Of a stretch of DNA of 64,000 bases, positions 8,360 through 16,718 are shown in pieces (positions within the stretch are counted from its first letter, which is position 1; the number at the start of each line of letters is the position of its first letter). Location: the NCBI RefSeq assembly GCF_900116445.1, contig NZ_FPBH01000038.1, positions 1-64,000 on the forward strand. The letters are read 5' to 3'. The notes below the pieces were generated by a model, which saw only the letters and a program-made list of their open reading frames with translations, searched no databases and was not told the DNA's origin. The position numbers were made by a program, and so were the translations under genes. The DNA is from Paraburkholderia aspalathi. GTDB lineage: Bacteria; Pseudomonadota; Gammaproteobacteria; Burkholderiales; Burkholderiaceae.

Positions 8360-8962
8360 TCAGGCGGCCGAAGCGGCTTCTCGGAAAGGAGTCGTGGGGG
8401 GCAACAGGTCGACCACTTCAAAAACGCCGATGTGGCTCGCCTCTGCCGCGACCTTCTGCCATGCCTTGACTTCTTCTTGGGTTAGCGGATTGTGGTCATC
8501 TTCGATGCCGTTTGTGACCATCATGCTTTCGTTGAGATCATCAGAGAAGTAATACTGCGACACCACCGACTCGTCGTCCAAAATCCAGAGAACGTTGAGC
8601 GTGTCGTGAAGGCTCACGTCAGCCCAGTGCGGAGCCATATGCGTAAGTGCTACTGTGCCGCCGGCGAGCATGATGCACGCTATGCGCGCACCATCGGGTC
8701 GAGGATGAACCTGGCTGTAGATGTCCGGGTTCTTGTGATCAATTTCATTCGAGTTGTGGCCACGAAGTCGGATGACCACGATGTTCTCACCAGAGATTTC
8801 TGCGGCATCAGCAAGTACGTCATCGGCTGCCATAACATAGCCATGGAAAGAGGGGCGCGTGTCTGCGTCATTGCAAATTTTCTGTAAAACGTGTCGATTA
8901 AAATCTTCAGAATCGAATTCAAGCGTAGCAGAGCGAAAACCAGGATAACGGTGGTTTGACAT
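8360..8962 (-). CDS. unknown protein, 200 aa
   Basis: It starts MSNHRYPGFRSATLEFDSED and ends VDLLPPTTPFREAASAA. The middle has alternating strand and helix character (ENIVVIRLRGHNSNEID, RIACIMLAGGTVALTHMAPH, LNVLWILDDESVVSQYYF), so a compact soluble alpha/beta fold is likely. There is no recognised domain, signal or membrane segment. The start at 8962 has no clear ribosome binding site but follows an AT-rich stretch that could hold the promoter. Composition is typical of the accessory block rather than the catabolic genes to the right. Confidence 0.55.
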   Translation of the reverse strand: MSNHRYPGFRSATLEFDSEDFNRHVLQKICNDADTRPSFHGYVMAADDVLADAAEISGENIVVIRLRGHNSNEIDHKNPDIYSQVHPRPDGARIACIMLAGGTVALTHMAPHWADVSLHDTLNVLWILDDESVVSQYYFSDDLNESMMVTNGIEDDHNPLTQEEVKAWQKVAAEASHIGVFEVVDLLPPTTPFREAASAA

Positions 8963-9271
8963 ATCAATACATATAAAAATTGTGGAACTGGAATTCCGGT
9001 CGAAACCGATAGTGAGCGGGCGATGGGGTGTCTATCTATTGCGCCTCGCTCTCGTGATGGGAATCATATTAATGAGTTGTTTTTCAATTGTAAATAGGTA
9101 TTGGAAAATATCCAATTATTTATACGTCGTATATTTTTTCGAGTGTATAGATATTTATCTTCGCGCTGATTTTATTGATTAATCAATGAGTAAGCGAAAG
9201 TCACTTCCATGGTATGAATTGGCCCCGCAATAGTTGAGGCGCGGTACTACGGGGTATGTCGCTACAAATTT
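8963..9271. other. AT-rich intergenic stretch
   Basis: Bases about 9060-9190 are strikingly AT-rich for this genome. An open frame at 8982-9182 on the plus strand would encode a 66-residue hydrophobic, Tyr/Ile-rich peptide but has no ribosome binding site, so I do not call it. The stretch probably contains the promoter of the 8360-8962 gene and may be a target of H-NS-like silencers (inference). Confidence 0.45.
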
Positions 9272-9597
9272 CCTTTGCCTCGCGTCGTCGGATCATGCTC
9301 TAGACCAACGATGCCCGACGAGACATCAGCTTCATCCGCGTCGCCTGCGCGCACGATCTGCTCACTATTTCGATAGCCTCGCGCTCATCTGGGCATCGTA
9401 GTAGAAGCGCACGGACTAGATAGCTTACCGCTGCCCAGATGCGTTCGCCGGTTCCCTTTTCCGTGAGAAACCCCCACTCATTGGCAAAGTAGTCTGATAC
9501 GGCATTGGCGTCGAGTATCGACGCGGCAAACTCAGGAATGTCCATGTCCAGCCGCTCCCCGACGACGCTCGGGTAGGCGTTGGCAAGATTCTCGAAC
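9272..9597 (-). pseudogene. partial second copy of the 6522-7259 gene (C-terminal part only)
   Basis: The minus strand reads FENLANAYPSVVGERLDMD, then IPEFAASILDANAVSDYFAN, EWGFLTEKGTGERIWAAVS and onward, parallel to the 3' part of the gene at 6522-7259. It lacks the first two thirds and has no start. Near the end, EIVKK of copy 1 corresponds to EIVSR here: one base is missing, the frame shifts, and a further two-base deletion follows before TAG at about 9300. It preserves the Trp codon that is TAG in copy 1. A dead duplicate. Confidence 0.7.
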
Positions 9598-9919
9598 TAC
9601 TTAACGCGTAGTCTTCGCTTGTAGGCGCAAACCTAAAGCGGATTCAGGCATAGACCGACAGGCGTTCAGCGCGATTTCAACTCGCGGCGAGACTTGGAAG
9701 GCTACGGATGTCGGGAATCATGGATGGACCGTCGCAATCGGTCAAATGAATTGACCTGCGGGGAGGCTGACACGAACACATGTATCTCATCACGCGGGTC
9801 AGTACACAGTAGCGAGCCATTGCTCGAAGCGGTAACGAGGATCGCTACGATAAACTGAGGTGAACCGACGCGGCAGATTGACGCCGCCGCTCGCAGTGAT
9901 CTATGGGGACATCGTGCTG
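9598..9919. other. intergenic stretch, nothing recognised
   Basis: Between the partial duplicate and the hairpin at 9920 I find no start-supported reading frame, repeat or operator. Confidence 0.4.
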
Positions 9920-9962
9920 GCCACTCGACGATGGCGATAGCCATCGTTGCGAGCGAAGTGGC
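9920..9962 (-). terminator. strong imperfect hairpin after the 10017-11132 gene
   Basis: A perfect inner stem ACGATGGC-GATA-GCCATCGT is flanked by an outer stem GCCACT / AGTGGC. It starts 55 bases beyond the stop of the minus-strand gene at 10017. No U tract follows on the minus strand, so it may be a transcript-stabilising or Rho-related structure rather than a classic intrinsic terminator. Confidence 0.5.
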
Positions 9963-10016
9963 GGTTAGCTGATATGTCCCAGCATGTAGTAGGCATGCCT
10001 GTTCGCCCGACGCGCG

Positions 10017-11132
10017 CTAGCATGGTATGCAATCAGACCATGCATCATTCCACGGTCCAGCGTGCTGCGGCTTCGGTTTAGGTCCAGCTCCGAGCGGCAT
10101 CGGGAGGATTTGTGTGATATGCGCTTCCGCGTTGTCGTTTGCATTCGCTGGAGAATCGGAAGCATAGCGGTCTTCGATTTCGCGCGCTTCTCTCACGTAC
10201 AAGTTGCCGGTCGCCATCATGCTCCACTCATATTGGATAAGTAAAGGCCCGTTGGGCAATAAATAGATGACCGGGATGAACCTTCGAAAGAGCGTAAGCG
10301 TTGAGTGATTTTCGAGAAATGGTATCGCGGTCACGCCCTCGGTCGGACGACAGCAGGCAATGACCTTGCCTGACGAATTTGTCAGTGGGGCAATGTGAAA
10401 CGGGGACGAATGGTCAATGAGTGTAGAAGCGCTAGTCCCTGGCGATGCGTTCAGCACGAGCGCGTATCGTTCGTGGGTCTCCCAACCCAGCTGAATCGGA
10501 AAATGCTCTTTGCGAAGCAGAAAAGCGGTCCTGTCATCAGCATGCTTCACTTGTGCGAGGTCGCACCAGTCCCATCCTTCGGACGGTAAGCGGGAATAAC
10601 GAGGATACTTGTTATTATCGTAAATTCGTACGTGGCATTTGCGGGTAAACTTTTCAACGAGCACAGCGATGATCGACGGAAGTTGCTCCAGTTTTTTCAC
10701 TTTGCCGAATAGAACCCGGCGATGAAGTCCGGGGAAGAATCGCTCAACATCGAAATCCCAGTACCCGCCTTGCTCGTAGTCGAGAGTTTCACCCAGAAAG
10801 GAGTCGGCGATAGCACCGGCAGCCGATAGTCGGCTGCAGTAGTCTATGAGGTTTCGGCGGAAGGCTTCCAGAGTGGCCTCTTCAGTCAAGGCTTCAATCA
10901 GCTCAGGCCAATCCTCGGAAAGCCATCTTTCGAGGATGGTCGAGTCAAGGTTCGCGTAGAAGTGAGGGCCGGACTCATAGACGTCAATCAGTTTGCTGAC
11001 ATAGTCCATCGCATTCTGAATGAGCGAGTCGTCGTCGAAGTCTCGACGAAAGTTAGGAAGAACAAGCCCGGCTGCACCGGCGCCCTGCAAAGCAGGCAGG
11101 CCGTTTCGCGATTTCGATTTTTTGGTGCTCAT
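10017..11132 (-). CDS. unknown protein, 371 aa
   Basis: The ATG at 11132 follows GAGAGACGC, an acceptable ribosome binding site. The N-terminus is basic (MSTKKSKSRNGLPALQGAG), then comes a helical region (about 30-120), then a mixed alpha/beta region with GYWDFDVERFFPGLHRRVLF and SRLPSEGWDWCDLAQVKH, then a beta-like part (RYALVLNASPGTS, VIYLLPNGPLLIQYEWSMM), and a Pro/Gly/Trp-rich C-terminus. There is no signal peptide, membrane segment or known domain. It is the most upstream of four minus-strand genes of unknown function. Confidence 0.6.
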   Translation of the reverse strand: MSTKKSKSRNGLPALQGAGAAGLVLPNFRRDFDDDSLIQNAMDYVSKLIDVYESGPHFYANLDSTILERWLSEDWPELIEALTEEATLEAFRRNLIDYCSRLSAAGAIADSFLGETLDYEQGGYWDFDVERFFPGLHRRVLFGKVKKLEQLPSIIAVLVEKFTRKCHVRIYDNNKYPRYSRLPSEGWDWCDLAQVKHADDRTAFLLRKEHFPIQLGWETHERYALVLNASPGTSASTLIDHSSPFHIAPLTNSSGKVIACCRPTEGVTAIPFLENHSTLTLFRRFIPVIYLLPNGPLLIQYEWSMMATGNLYVREAREIEDRYASDSPANANDNAEAHITQILPMPLGAGPKPKPQHAGPWNDAWSDCIPC

Positions 11133-11521
11133 GCGTCTCTCTCATGAAGGATGAAAGCAGGTATTGCACTCAGTTTTAGCCGTGATGCGTGCATCCATTC
11201 TGCGAAAGATTGGTCGCTCTGCAAGGGCGCTTTAGCCTTCACTTCAACTTCATCATATAAGACGTCCAGGGCATGGTTTTATCTGTAAGCGGCCGGAGAC
11301 CCGTGCAGTTGCTTGGATAACGTCAAGTACGAAGTCCGTTCGCGTTGCCTCACGAAGGAATGTTAGCCGTGCATGCTATGAGCAGCAGGAGATTGACCGG
11401 GCTCTCAGAAGAGACCGAGCGTTGTTGTAAATAATTTGCGTAGGTGAGGGCGCCCGGCATTGTTGCCAGGTCGCGCCCGGCCAGTGTAGGTGCGCCGGAG
11501 CCTCGGGCCGAGGAGTTGGGA
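11133..11521. other. intergenic stretch, nothing recognised
   Basis: This is upstream of the 371-residue gene and must hold its promoter; I cannot place one with confidence. No reading frame here has start support. Confidence 0.4.
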
Positions 11522-11845
11522 CCAGATTTGTTTGCTATTTGTTTTGACGAAACCAGTTTTCTTTGTCGCGAATCTCGCCTTAGTCCGATGCCTAAGGCTT
11601 TGCGCAAGAGTTGCCTGGTGGCTTTCCGTTCCACGTCCGAAGAACCGGAACTCTACGAGCGCCAGCAAGCCGCTCAACCGGAACAGGTCACGCGGTGTCC
11701 CTCGGAATTTCTAGCGAATCAACCGGTTAACACCAGGTCAGATTTCTTTGTCGTAGGGGGGCGCCCTCGCTAGTGCGTACGGAGCAGATTTGTTTGTCAA
11801 AAACCCCCAAATCAGGTTTGTTTGGCTCAAATCAGGTTTCGTTTG
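11522..11845 (+). repeat. six scattered copies of a CAGRTTT-N-TTTG motif
   Basis: Related 13-15 bp sequences occur at 11522-11534 (CCAGATTTGTTTG), 11553-11567 (CCAGTTTTCTTTGTC), 11738-11752 (TCAGATTTCTTTGTC), 11784-11798 (GCAGATTTGTTTGTC), 11812-11826 (TCAGGTTTGTTTGGC) and 11832-11845 (TCAGGTTTCGTTTG). All are on the same strand. Spacing is irregular, so they are neither a CRISPR array nor a simple tandem repeat. They lie exactly where unknown accessory genes give way to ordinary metabolic genes. Confidence 0.55.
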
Positions 11846-12000
11846 TGCGTCACCAATGAGGTACATCGTAGGCCGATGCGGCGCACGATGTTTCGGTCCG
11901 GCGTGAAGTGTCGATGTCGCCGGAATTGCCGGAGAGGCTGAGCGTGAAGCCGATGGAAACAACGGCGCACCAGGCGATGCGCCGTTACAAAACAGCTCGA

Positions 12001-13302
12001 TTAGCGCGCTTGCGGCGCGTCTTTGATGAACAGTGTGGTCAATGCTCCGACAATGCAGATCGCGCCAACATACAGCGGCGCGGCCATCGGGTTTGACTTC
12101 ATCATCAGCGAAACGGCGATCGGTGTGAGGCCGCCGAACACTGCGTAGGCAACGTTATACGAGAACGAGATGCCTGAGAATCGCACGACCGGCGGGAACG
12201 CCTTCACCAGCACGAACGGAATCGCGCCGATCACACCGACGAACAGGCCGGCCACCGCGTACAGCGGCACCAGTGCCGACGTATCGACGGCAAGTTGCTG
12301 GAACATCACGTAGTACGTCACGGCCAGCGCGAGGCCGCCGATGAAAATCGTGCGCCCCGCACCGATGCGGCCGGCGATTGAGCCCGCCATCACGCAGCCG
12401 ATCGTCAGACACAGCGTCGCCACGCAGTTCGCCAGCAACGCCGTGGCCGGCGCGATATGAAACTGCTTCTGCAGCAGCGTCGGCGTCATCAGAATCACTA
12501 CGACGATTGCAGCCGACAGCATCCACGTGAGCAGCATCGATACGATCACGGCGCGACCGTGGTCGCGCAGCACGGCCTTGAGCGGCACTTCCGCGGCGAT
12601 TGCCTTGCGTTGCTTGAGCTCGGCGAACACCGGCGTCTCATGCAGCCAGCGGCGCAGATAAACCGAGAACATGCCGAATACGCCACCCACCAGGAACGGA
12701 ATGCGCCATGCGTAGGCGGAGATTTCCGCCGGTGCAAAGTTGCGGTTCACCGCCGAGGCGATCAGCGAGCCGAGCAGGATGCCCGCCGTGAGGCCGGCCG
12801 TCAGCGTGCCGCACGCATAGCCGATGTGCCGCTGCGGCACATGCTCGGAAACGAACACCCACGCACCCGGCACTTCGCCGCCGACCGCCGCGCCCTGCAT
12901 CACGCGGAACAGCAGCAGCAAGACCGGCGCCATCACGCCGATGCTGGCGTAGGTGGGTAGCAGACCCATCATCAGCGTCGGCACCGACATCAGCAGCACG
13001 CTCAGCGTGAACATGCGCTTGCGGCCGAACAGGTCGCCGAAGTGCGCCATGATGATGCCGCCGAGCGGCCGGGCCAGATAACCCGCCGCGAAGATGCCGA
13101 AGGTCTGCACCTGACGCAGCCAGTCCGGCATCGCGGCGGGGAAGAACAGCTGGCCGATCGCCGGCGCAAAGAATACGAAGATGATGAAGTCGTAAAACTC
13201 CAGCGCCCCGCCGAGCGCGGCGAGGCCGAGCGTCTTGTAGTCGCTTCGCCCAAGAGGGCGTGGGGTGACAGCCTGCGCTCCACCCAGATTTGTCGCTTGC
13301 AT
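12001..13302 (-). CDS. MFS transporter of the metabolite:H+ symporter (MHS) type
   Basis: The start at 13302 (MQATNLGGAQ) gives 433 residues, normal for the family; an earlier start would add 42 residues without hydrophobic character. About twelve membrane segments are visible. The loop 2-3 signature is GDLFGRKRMFTLSVLLMS, and the N-terminal GGALEFYDFIIFVFFAPAIG is typical of the ShiA/ProP/KgtP-like MHS branch (Glu-Phe-Tyr-Asp in helix 1). Such carriers import organic acids, betaines or shikimate with protons across the inner membrane. It stands divergent from the response regulator at 13710; the substrate cannot be told from sequence. Confidence 0.85.
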   Translation of the reverse strand: MQATNLGGAQAVTPRPLGRSDYKTLGLAALGGALEFYDFIIFVFFAPAIGQLFFPAAMPDWLRQVQTFGIFAAGYLARPLGGIIMAHFGDLFGRKRMFTLSVLLMSVPTLMMGLLPTYASIGVMAPVLLLLFRVMQGAAVGGEVPGAWVFVSEHVPQRHIGYACGTLTAGLTAGILLGSLIASAVNRNFAPAEISAYAWRIPFLVGGVFGMFSVYLRRWLHETPVFAELKQRKAIAAEVPLKAVLRDHGRAVIVSMLLTWMLSAAIVVVILMTPTLLQKQFHIAPATALLANCVATLCLTIGCVMAGSIAGRIGAGRTIFIGGLALAVTYYVMFQQLAVDTSALVPLYAVAGLFVGVIGAIPFVLVKAFPPVVRFSGISFSYNVAYAVFGGLTPIAVSLMMKSNPMAAPLYVGAICIVGALTTLFIKDAPQAR

Positions 13303-13709
13303 TGCTTGTGTCTTGTCTTGAATTGGAAACCACACGTGGCGCGTGGAAATACGGCGGTCGTCGGGCGAGAAGTGTGGCAAGCGCTGGGTAGAGCACGGGA
13401 CACCGGCGCGCCGGCCCGGATAGGGCAAGCGCGATGACGACTGGGACCAGGGCGGGGATTTTACAGGATGAAAGCCGATCGCTTTGGGAAGTGCTTAATT
13501 AGATTGGGAAAAGTTCCCGAAACGGGGTTTTTCGAAGGCAGCCAGGACGGCTTGCCTGTGTGTCGTGCGAGCCGCAGCGGTCGCGTGTAGGAATGCAGCA
13601 CACACGAGTCGGAAGGGGGCGATTGACGCGCAAATTAGGAATGCTCCTATGGGATGGCTTGGGCGTCCCTCCGAGAATCGCGTCCGAGCTATCAGTTAAG
13701 AGTCATCCC
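13303..13709. other. divergent intergenic region
   Basis: It separates the minus-strand MFS gene from the plus-strand response regulator and must hold both promoters. Open frames entering it are Arg-rich continuations without start signals. I see no clear operator palindrome. Confidence 0.4.
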
Positions 13710-14429
13710 ATGCGCATTGCCATCCTTCAGCGTGACCCCGTCACACGTCAGTCGATCGAAAAGATTCTCATGAGTGCCGGCCATACCTGTATGGTCTACG
13801 ACGACGGTCTGAGCATGTCGAAAGCGCTCGCCCGTTCCACCGTGGATCTGCTGGTGCTGGACTGGCAAGGCACCCGTCTCTCCGGTGCGGAAGTTCTGAG
13901 GTCGGTGCGCGCCGTTGGTGGCGACCGCCTGCCGGTGCTGTTCGCTTCGGCCGAGACGTCGGAGGACAGCGTGGTGCGCGCCTTTGTCAGCGGGGCAGAC
14001 GACTATGTCGGGCTGCCGTTGCGTCCGGGCGAGTTCCGCGAGCGCGTTGCGGCCTTACTGCGCCGCGCCTATCCGGACCGTTTCAGCGCCGCGAGCTTCG
14101 ATGTCGGCCCCTATCACTTCGATACGCATCGCCAGCTCGTTATGCTGCGCGGTCAGCCGGTGCCGCTATCGGGTACGCAATACCGGTTGGCGTCGCTGTT
14201 CTTTTCCAATATCGGCCGCGTGATGTCGCGCGACCATATCTTCGCGATGGTGTGGGGCCGTGAGTTCCGCGAGTTCACCCGCACGATCGACAGCCATGTG
14301 TCGCGCTTGCGTTTGCTGCTTGAGATCGAGCCGCAAAACGACTTCCGGCTGCAACCCGTTTACAAGAGCGGCTATCGGCTGCTGCATTTGCGGCAAGGTG
14401 AGGTGGCCGCGGAAAAGCAGGCGGCCTGA
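13710..14429 (+). CDS. OmpR/PhoB-type response regulator with an atypical receiver
   Basis: Starting at MRIAILQRDP the product has 239 residues. The receiver domain (1-120) keeps the phospho-acceptor Asp51 (LLVLD) and Ser80. However, the normally invariant Lys of the KP motif is Leu102 (DDYVGLPLRP), and the usual acidic pair near the N-terminus is only Asp9. The C-terminal winged-helix domain (about 128-228) is good: PLSGTQYRLASLFFSN, RDHIFAMVWG, TRTIDSHVSRLR, KSGYRLLHL. No histidine kinase gene adjoins. Loss of Lys suggests altered or phosphorylation-independent switching. DNA-binding cytoplasmic regulator; targets unknown. Confidence 0.85.
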   Translation: MRIAILQRDPVTRQSIEKILMSAGHTCMVYDDGLSMSKALARSTVDLLVLDWQGTRLSGAEVLRSVRAVGGDRLPVLFASAETSEDSVVRAFVSGADDYVGLPLRPGEFRERVAALLRRAYPDRFSAASFDVGPYHFDTHRQLVMLRGQPVPLSGTQYRLASLFFSNIGRVMSRDHIFAMVWGREFREFTRTIDSHVSRLRLLLEIEPQNDFRLQPVYKSGYRLLHLRQGEVAAEKQAA

Positions 14430-14444
14430 CAAGCGGGTATCTCA

Positions 14445-14468
14445 CCGGCCGCGCTGCTCTGCGGCCGG
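14445..14468. terminator. hairpin between convergent genes
   Basis: A perfect 8 bp stem CCGGCCGC / GCGGCCGG with an 8-base loop lies midway between the convergent stops at 14429 and 14509. It lacks a T tract on either side but its position suits a bidirectional terminator. Confidence 0.5.
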
Positions 14469-14508
14469 GAGCGGCTACCCATCAACTTGCTGCAACTCAA
14501 ACCGCAAC

Positions 14509-15414
14509 TTAAACCTGCGGCAGCGTCGGCCGGTTTTCAATCGACTGGCGGATCAACGCTTCAACGGCTTTGCGCTCATCCCCGGCCAACGGCAGACGTG
14601 GCGGCCGCACCGGCTCCGTGCCGAGCCCGACGATCGTCTCGGCCAGCTTGATGTTCTGCACCAGCTTCGACGAAACATCGAGTGCGAGCAGGGGCGCGAA
14701 CCAGCGATAGATCGCGCGCGCTTCTTCAAGACGGCCCGCCTTCAGCAACTTGTAAATCACGACCGTCTCGCGCGGAAACGCGCACACGAGACCGGCCACC
14801 CAGCCATGCGCGCCCATCAATATCGCTTCCATCGCGAGATTGTCGACCCCGCACAGAATCGCGAAGCGGTCGCCGACCACGTTGATCAGATCGGTCACGC
14901 GCCGCACGTCGCCGCATGATTCCTTGATCGCGACGATCTTCTTTTCGTCGGCGATTTCCGCGAACATCTCGGGCGTCATGTCGACGCCATAGGCCAGCGG
15001 ATTGTTATAGATCATTAGCGGCAGCGCGCTCGCATCGGCGACGCTGCGAAAGTGGTGCAGCGTTTCGCGCCGGTCGGACAGATAGCGCAGCCCAGGCAGC
15101 ACCATGAATCCGGCCGCGCCATGCCGGCTGCCGGCTTCGGCCTGGCGGCATGCGTCGAGCGTGCTGTTCTCGGCGATCGTCAGCAAAACGGGCACACGGC
15201 CGCGCGACGCTTCAACGGCGATCTCGAGCACTTGCAGCTTCTCGTCCAGCGAGAGCGTCGATGCTTCGCCGAGCGATCCGCACACGATGATGCCGTCCAC
15301 ACCCGCGTCGATCTGCGCTTCGATATTCTTGCCAGTCCATTCGCGGTCTATGCTGAAATCCGCGTGAAACTTGGTGGTAACTGCGGGCAATACGCCTTCC
15401 CAGATATGCGCCAC
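14509..15414 (-). CDS. lhpC: 1-pyrroline-4-hydroxy-2-carboxylate deaminase (DapA family)
   Basis: A 301-residue class I aldolase fold of the dihydrodipicolinate synthase/N-acetylneuraminate lyase family. GSLGE (46-50), YNNP (136-139) and the Schiff-base Lys164 in VAIKES are present. The family contains many enzymes. The assignment rests on its place opposite a 4-hydroxyproline epimerase and D-hydroxyproline dehydrogenase genes, where it would deaminate 1-pyrroline-4-hydroxy-2-carboxylate to alpha-ketoglutarate semialdehyde. It is transcribed away from lhpA across a 356 bp gap. The aldehyde dehydrogenase that finishes the pathway is not in this window. Confidence 0.8.
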   Translation of the reverse strand: MAHIWEGVLPAVTTKFHADFSIDREWTGKNIEAQIDAGVDGIIVCGSLGEASTLSLDEKLQVLEIAVEASRGRVPVLLTIAENSTLDACRQAEAGSRHGAAGFMVLPGLRYLSDRRETLHHFRSVADASALPLMIYNNPLAYGVDMTPEMFAEIADEKKIVAIKESCGDVRRVTDLINVVGDRFAILCGVDNLAMEAILMGAHGWVAGLVCAFPRETVVIYKLLKAGRLEEARAIYRWFAPLLALDVSSKLVQNIKLAETIVGLGTEPVRPPRLPLAGDERKAVEALIRQSIENRPTLPQV

Positions 15415-15770
15415 GACTGCTCTCCTGAGTGTGTTGAGTCGAAGCGCAGTGTAAGCAGGGAAAATGCTGCCGTCTTGCGTGATTCACGCGTGGCGGATGA
15501 CGATTTCAGCATAGCGGCTGTGCCTGTATGCCCAGCAAGGCCAAGCGGACCGGCTATTTCAGCACAGGATGCAAAATACGTCGAAAGCATATGGACCGGG
15601 CCTCTCGTGCGCTCCTGAGCTCGCTTGATAGAGGTTGTTAAGACGCGGCACCAGCCTGATTTCAATAGTCGACGCCTGCGCGGATGGACAGATAAGATAT
15701 GCTGAAATCGTCACAATCCACGATTATGCACACCAAGACTTCGGCGCCCGGCATTCCTACCATGTGCATC
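15415..15770. promoter_or_regulatory. divergent control region of the hydroxyproline genes
   Basis: It lies between lhpC (minus) and lhpA (plus), so it must contain both promoters and probably sites for the AraC-type regulator at 19568. I cannot assign -35/-10 boxes or an operator with confidence. Confidence 0.4.
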
Positions 15771-16718
15771 ATGAAAACCCTAGATATCATCGACTCGCAC
15801 ACCGGCGGTGAACCGACCCGCCTGGTGGTGTCGGGTGGCCCGGAGCTTGGCGGCGGCACGCTGGCGCAGCGTCTCGACGTGTTTCGCACGCATTTCGACG
15901 ACTGGCGCGCAGGCATCGTCACCGAACCGCGCGGCTCGGACGTGGTGGTCGGCGCGCTGCTGTGCGAGCCGGACGATGCCGCGTGCGCGGCCGGCGTGAT
16001 CTTTTTCAACAACGTGGGCTATCTCGGCATGTGCGGGCACGGCACGATCGGTCTCGTCGTCTCGCTCGCGCACATGGGGCGGATCGGGCCGGGGCTTCAT
16101 CGGATCGAGACACCGGTCGGCGTCGTCGAAGCGACGCTCAACGAGGACGGCAGCGTGGCCGTGCGCAACGTGCCGGCGTATCGCTATAGGCAAGGCGTGC
16201 AGGTGGACGTGCCGGGCTACGGCATGTTGACTGGCGACATCGGCTGGGGCGGCAACTGGTTCTTTCTCGTCGCTGATCACGGGCACTCGCTGGAGGCGGC
16301 GCGTATCGCCGAGCTGACCACGTTCAGTACGGCAATCCGCGATGCGCTGATCGCGCAGCGCATCACCGGCGCGGACGGCGCCTTGATCGACCACATCGAA
16401 CTCTTCGGACCGGGCTCGCAAGACGGCATCGACAGTCGCAGCTTCGTCCTTTGTCCCGGCAACGCGTATGACCGCTCGCCGTGCGGTACCGGCACGAGCG
16501 CGAAAATCGCCTGCCTCGCCGCCGACGGCAAGCTGCCCGAAGGTGCGGTGTGGCGGCAGGAGAGCATCATCGGCAGCGTATTCGAGGCGAGCTATCGTGA
16601 CGCCGGCGATGGCGTCTCGGTGATTCCGACCATCACCGGCCATGCGCACATCATGGCCGAAGGGCGTTTGTGTTTCGACGAGCGTGACCCGTTCGCATGG
16701 GGCATCCGCACGGCATGA
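15771..16718 (+). CDS. lhpA: 4-hydroxyproline 2-epimerase (proline racemase family)
   Basis: I chose the ATG at 15771 (MKTLDIIDSHTGGEPTRLV) because family members start at this strand; 315 residues is a normal length. The catalytic Cys pair is present: Cys88 in GMCGHGTIG and Cys238 in DRSPCGTGTSAK. This marks a true two-base epimerase rather than the hydroxyproline dehydratase branch, where the first Cys is Thr. It converts trans-4-hydroxy-L-proline to cis-4-hydroxy-D-proline in the cytoplasm. No ribosome binding site is obvious. The stop overlaps the next start (ATGA), so translation of the dehydrogenase subunit is probably coupled. Confidence 0.9.
   Translation: MKTLDIIDSHTGGEPTRLVVSGGPELGGGTLAQRLDVFRTHFDDWRAGIVTEPRGSDVVVGALLCEPDDAACAAGVIFFNNVGYLGMCGHGTIGLVVSLAHMGRIGPGLHRIETPVGVVEATLNEDGSVAVRNVPAYRYRQGVQVDVPGYGMLTGDIGWGGNWFFLVADHGHSLEAARIAELTTFSTAIRDALIAQRITGADGALIDHIELFGPGSQDGIDSRSFVLCPGNAYDRSPCGTGTSAKIACLAADGKLPEGAVWRQESIIGSVFEASYRDAGDGVSVIPTITGHAHIMAEGRLCFDERDPFAWGIRTA

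Noticed and set aside
8982..9182. 66-codon hydrophobic open frame in AT-rich DNA
   Set aside because: No ribosome binding site and composition explained by AT-rich intergenic DNA.
11522..11845. CRISPR or iteron origin
   Set aside because: Spacing is irregular, copies are degenerate, and no replication initiator gene is near.
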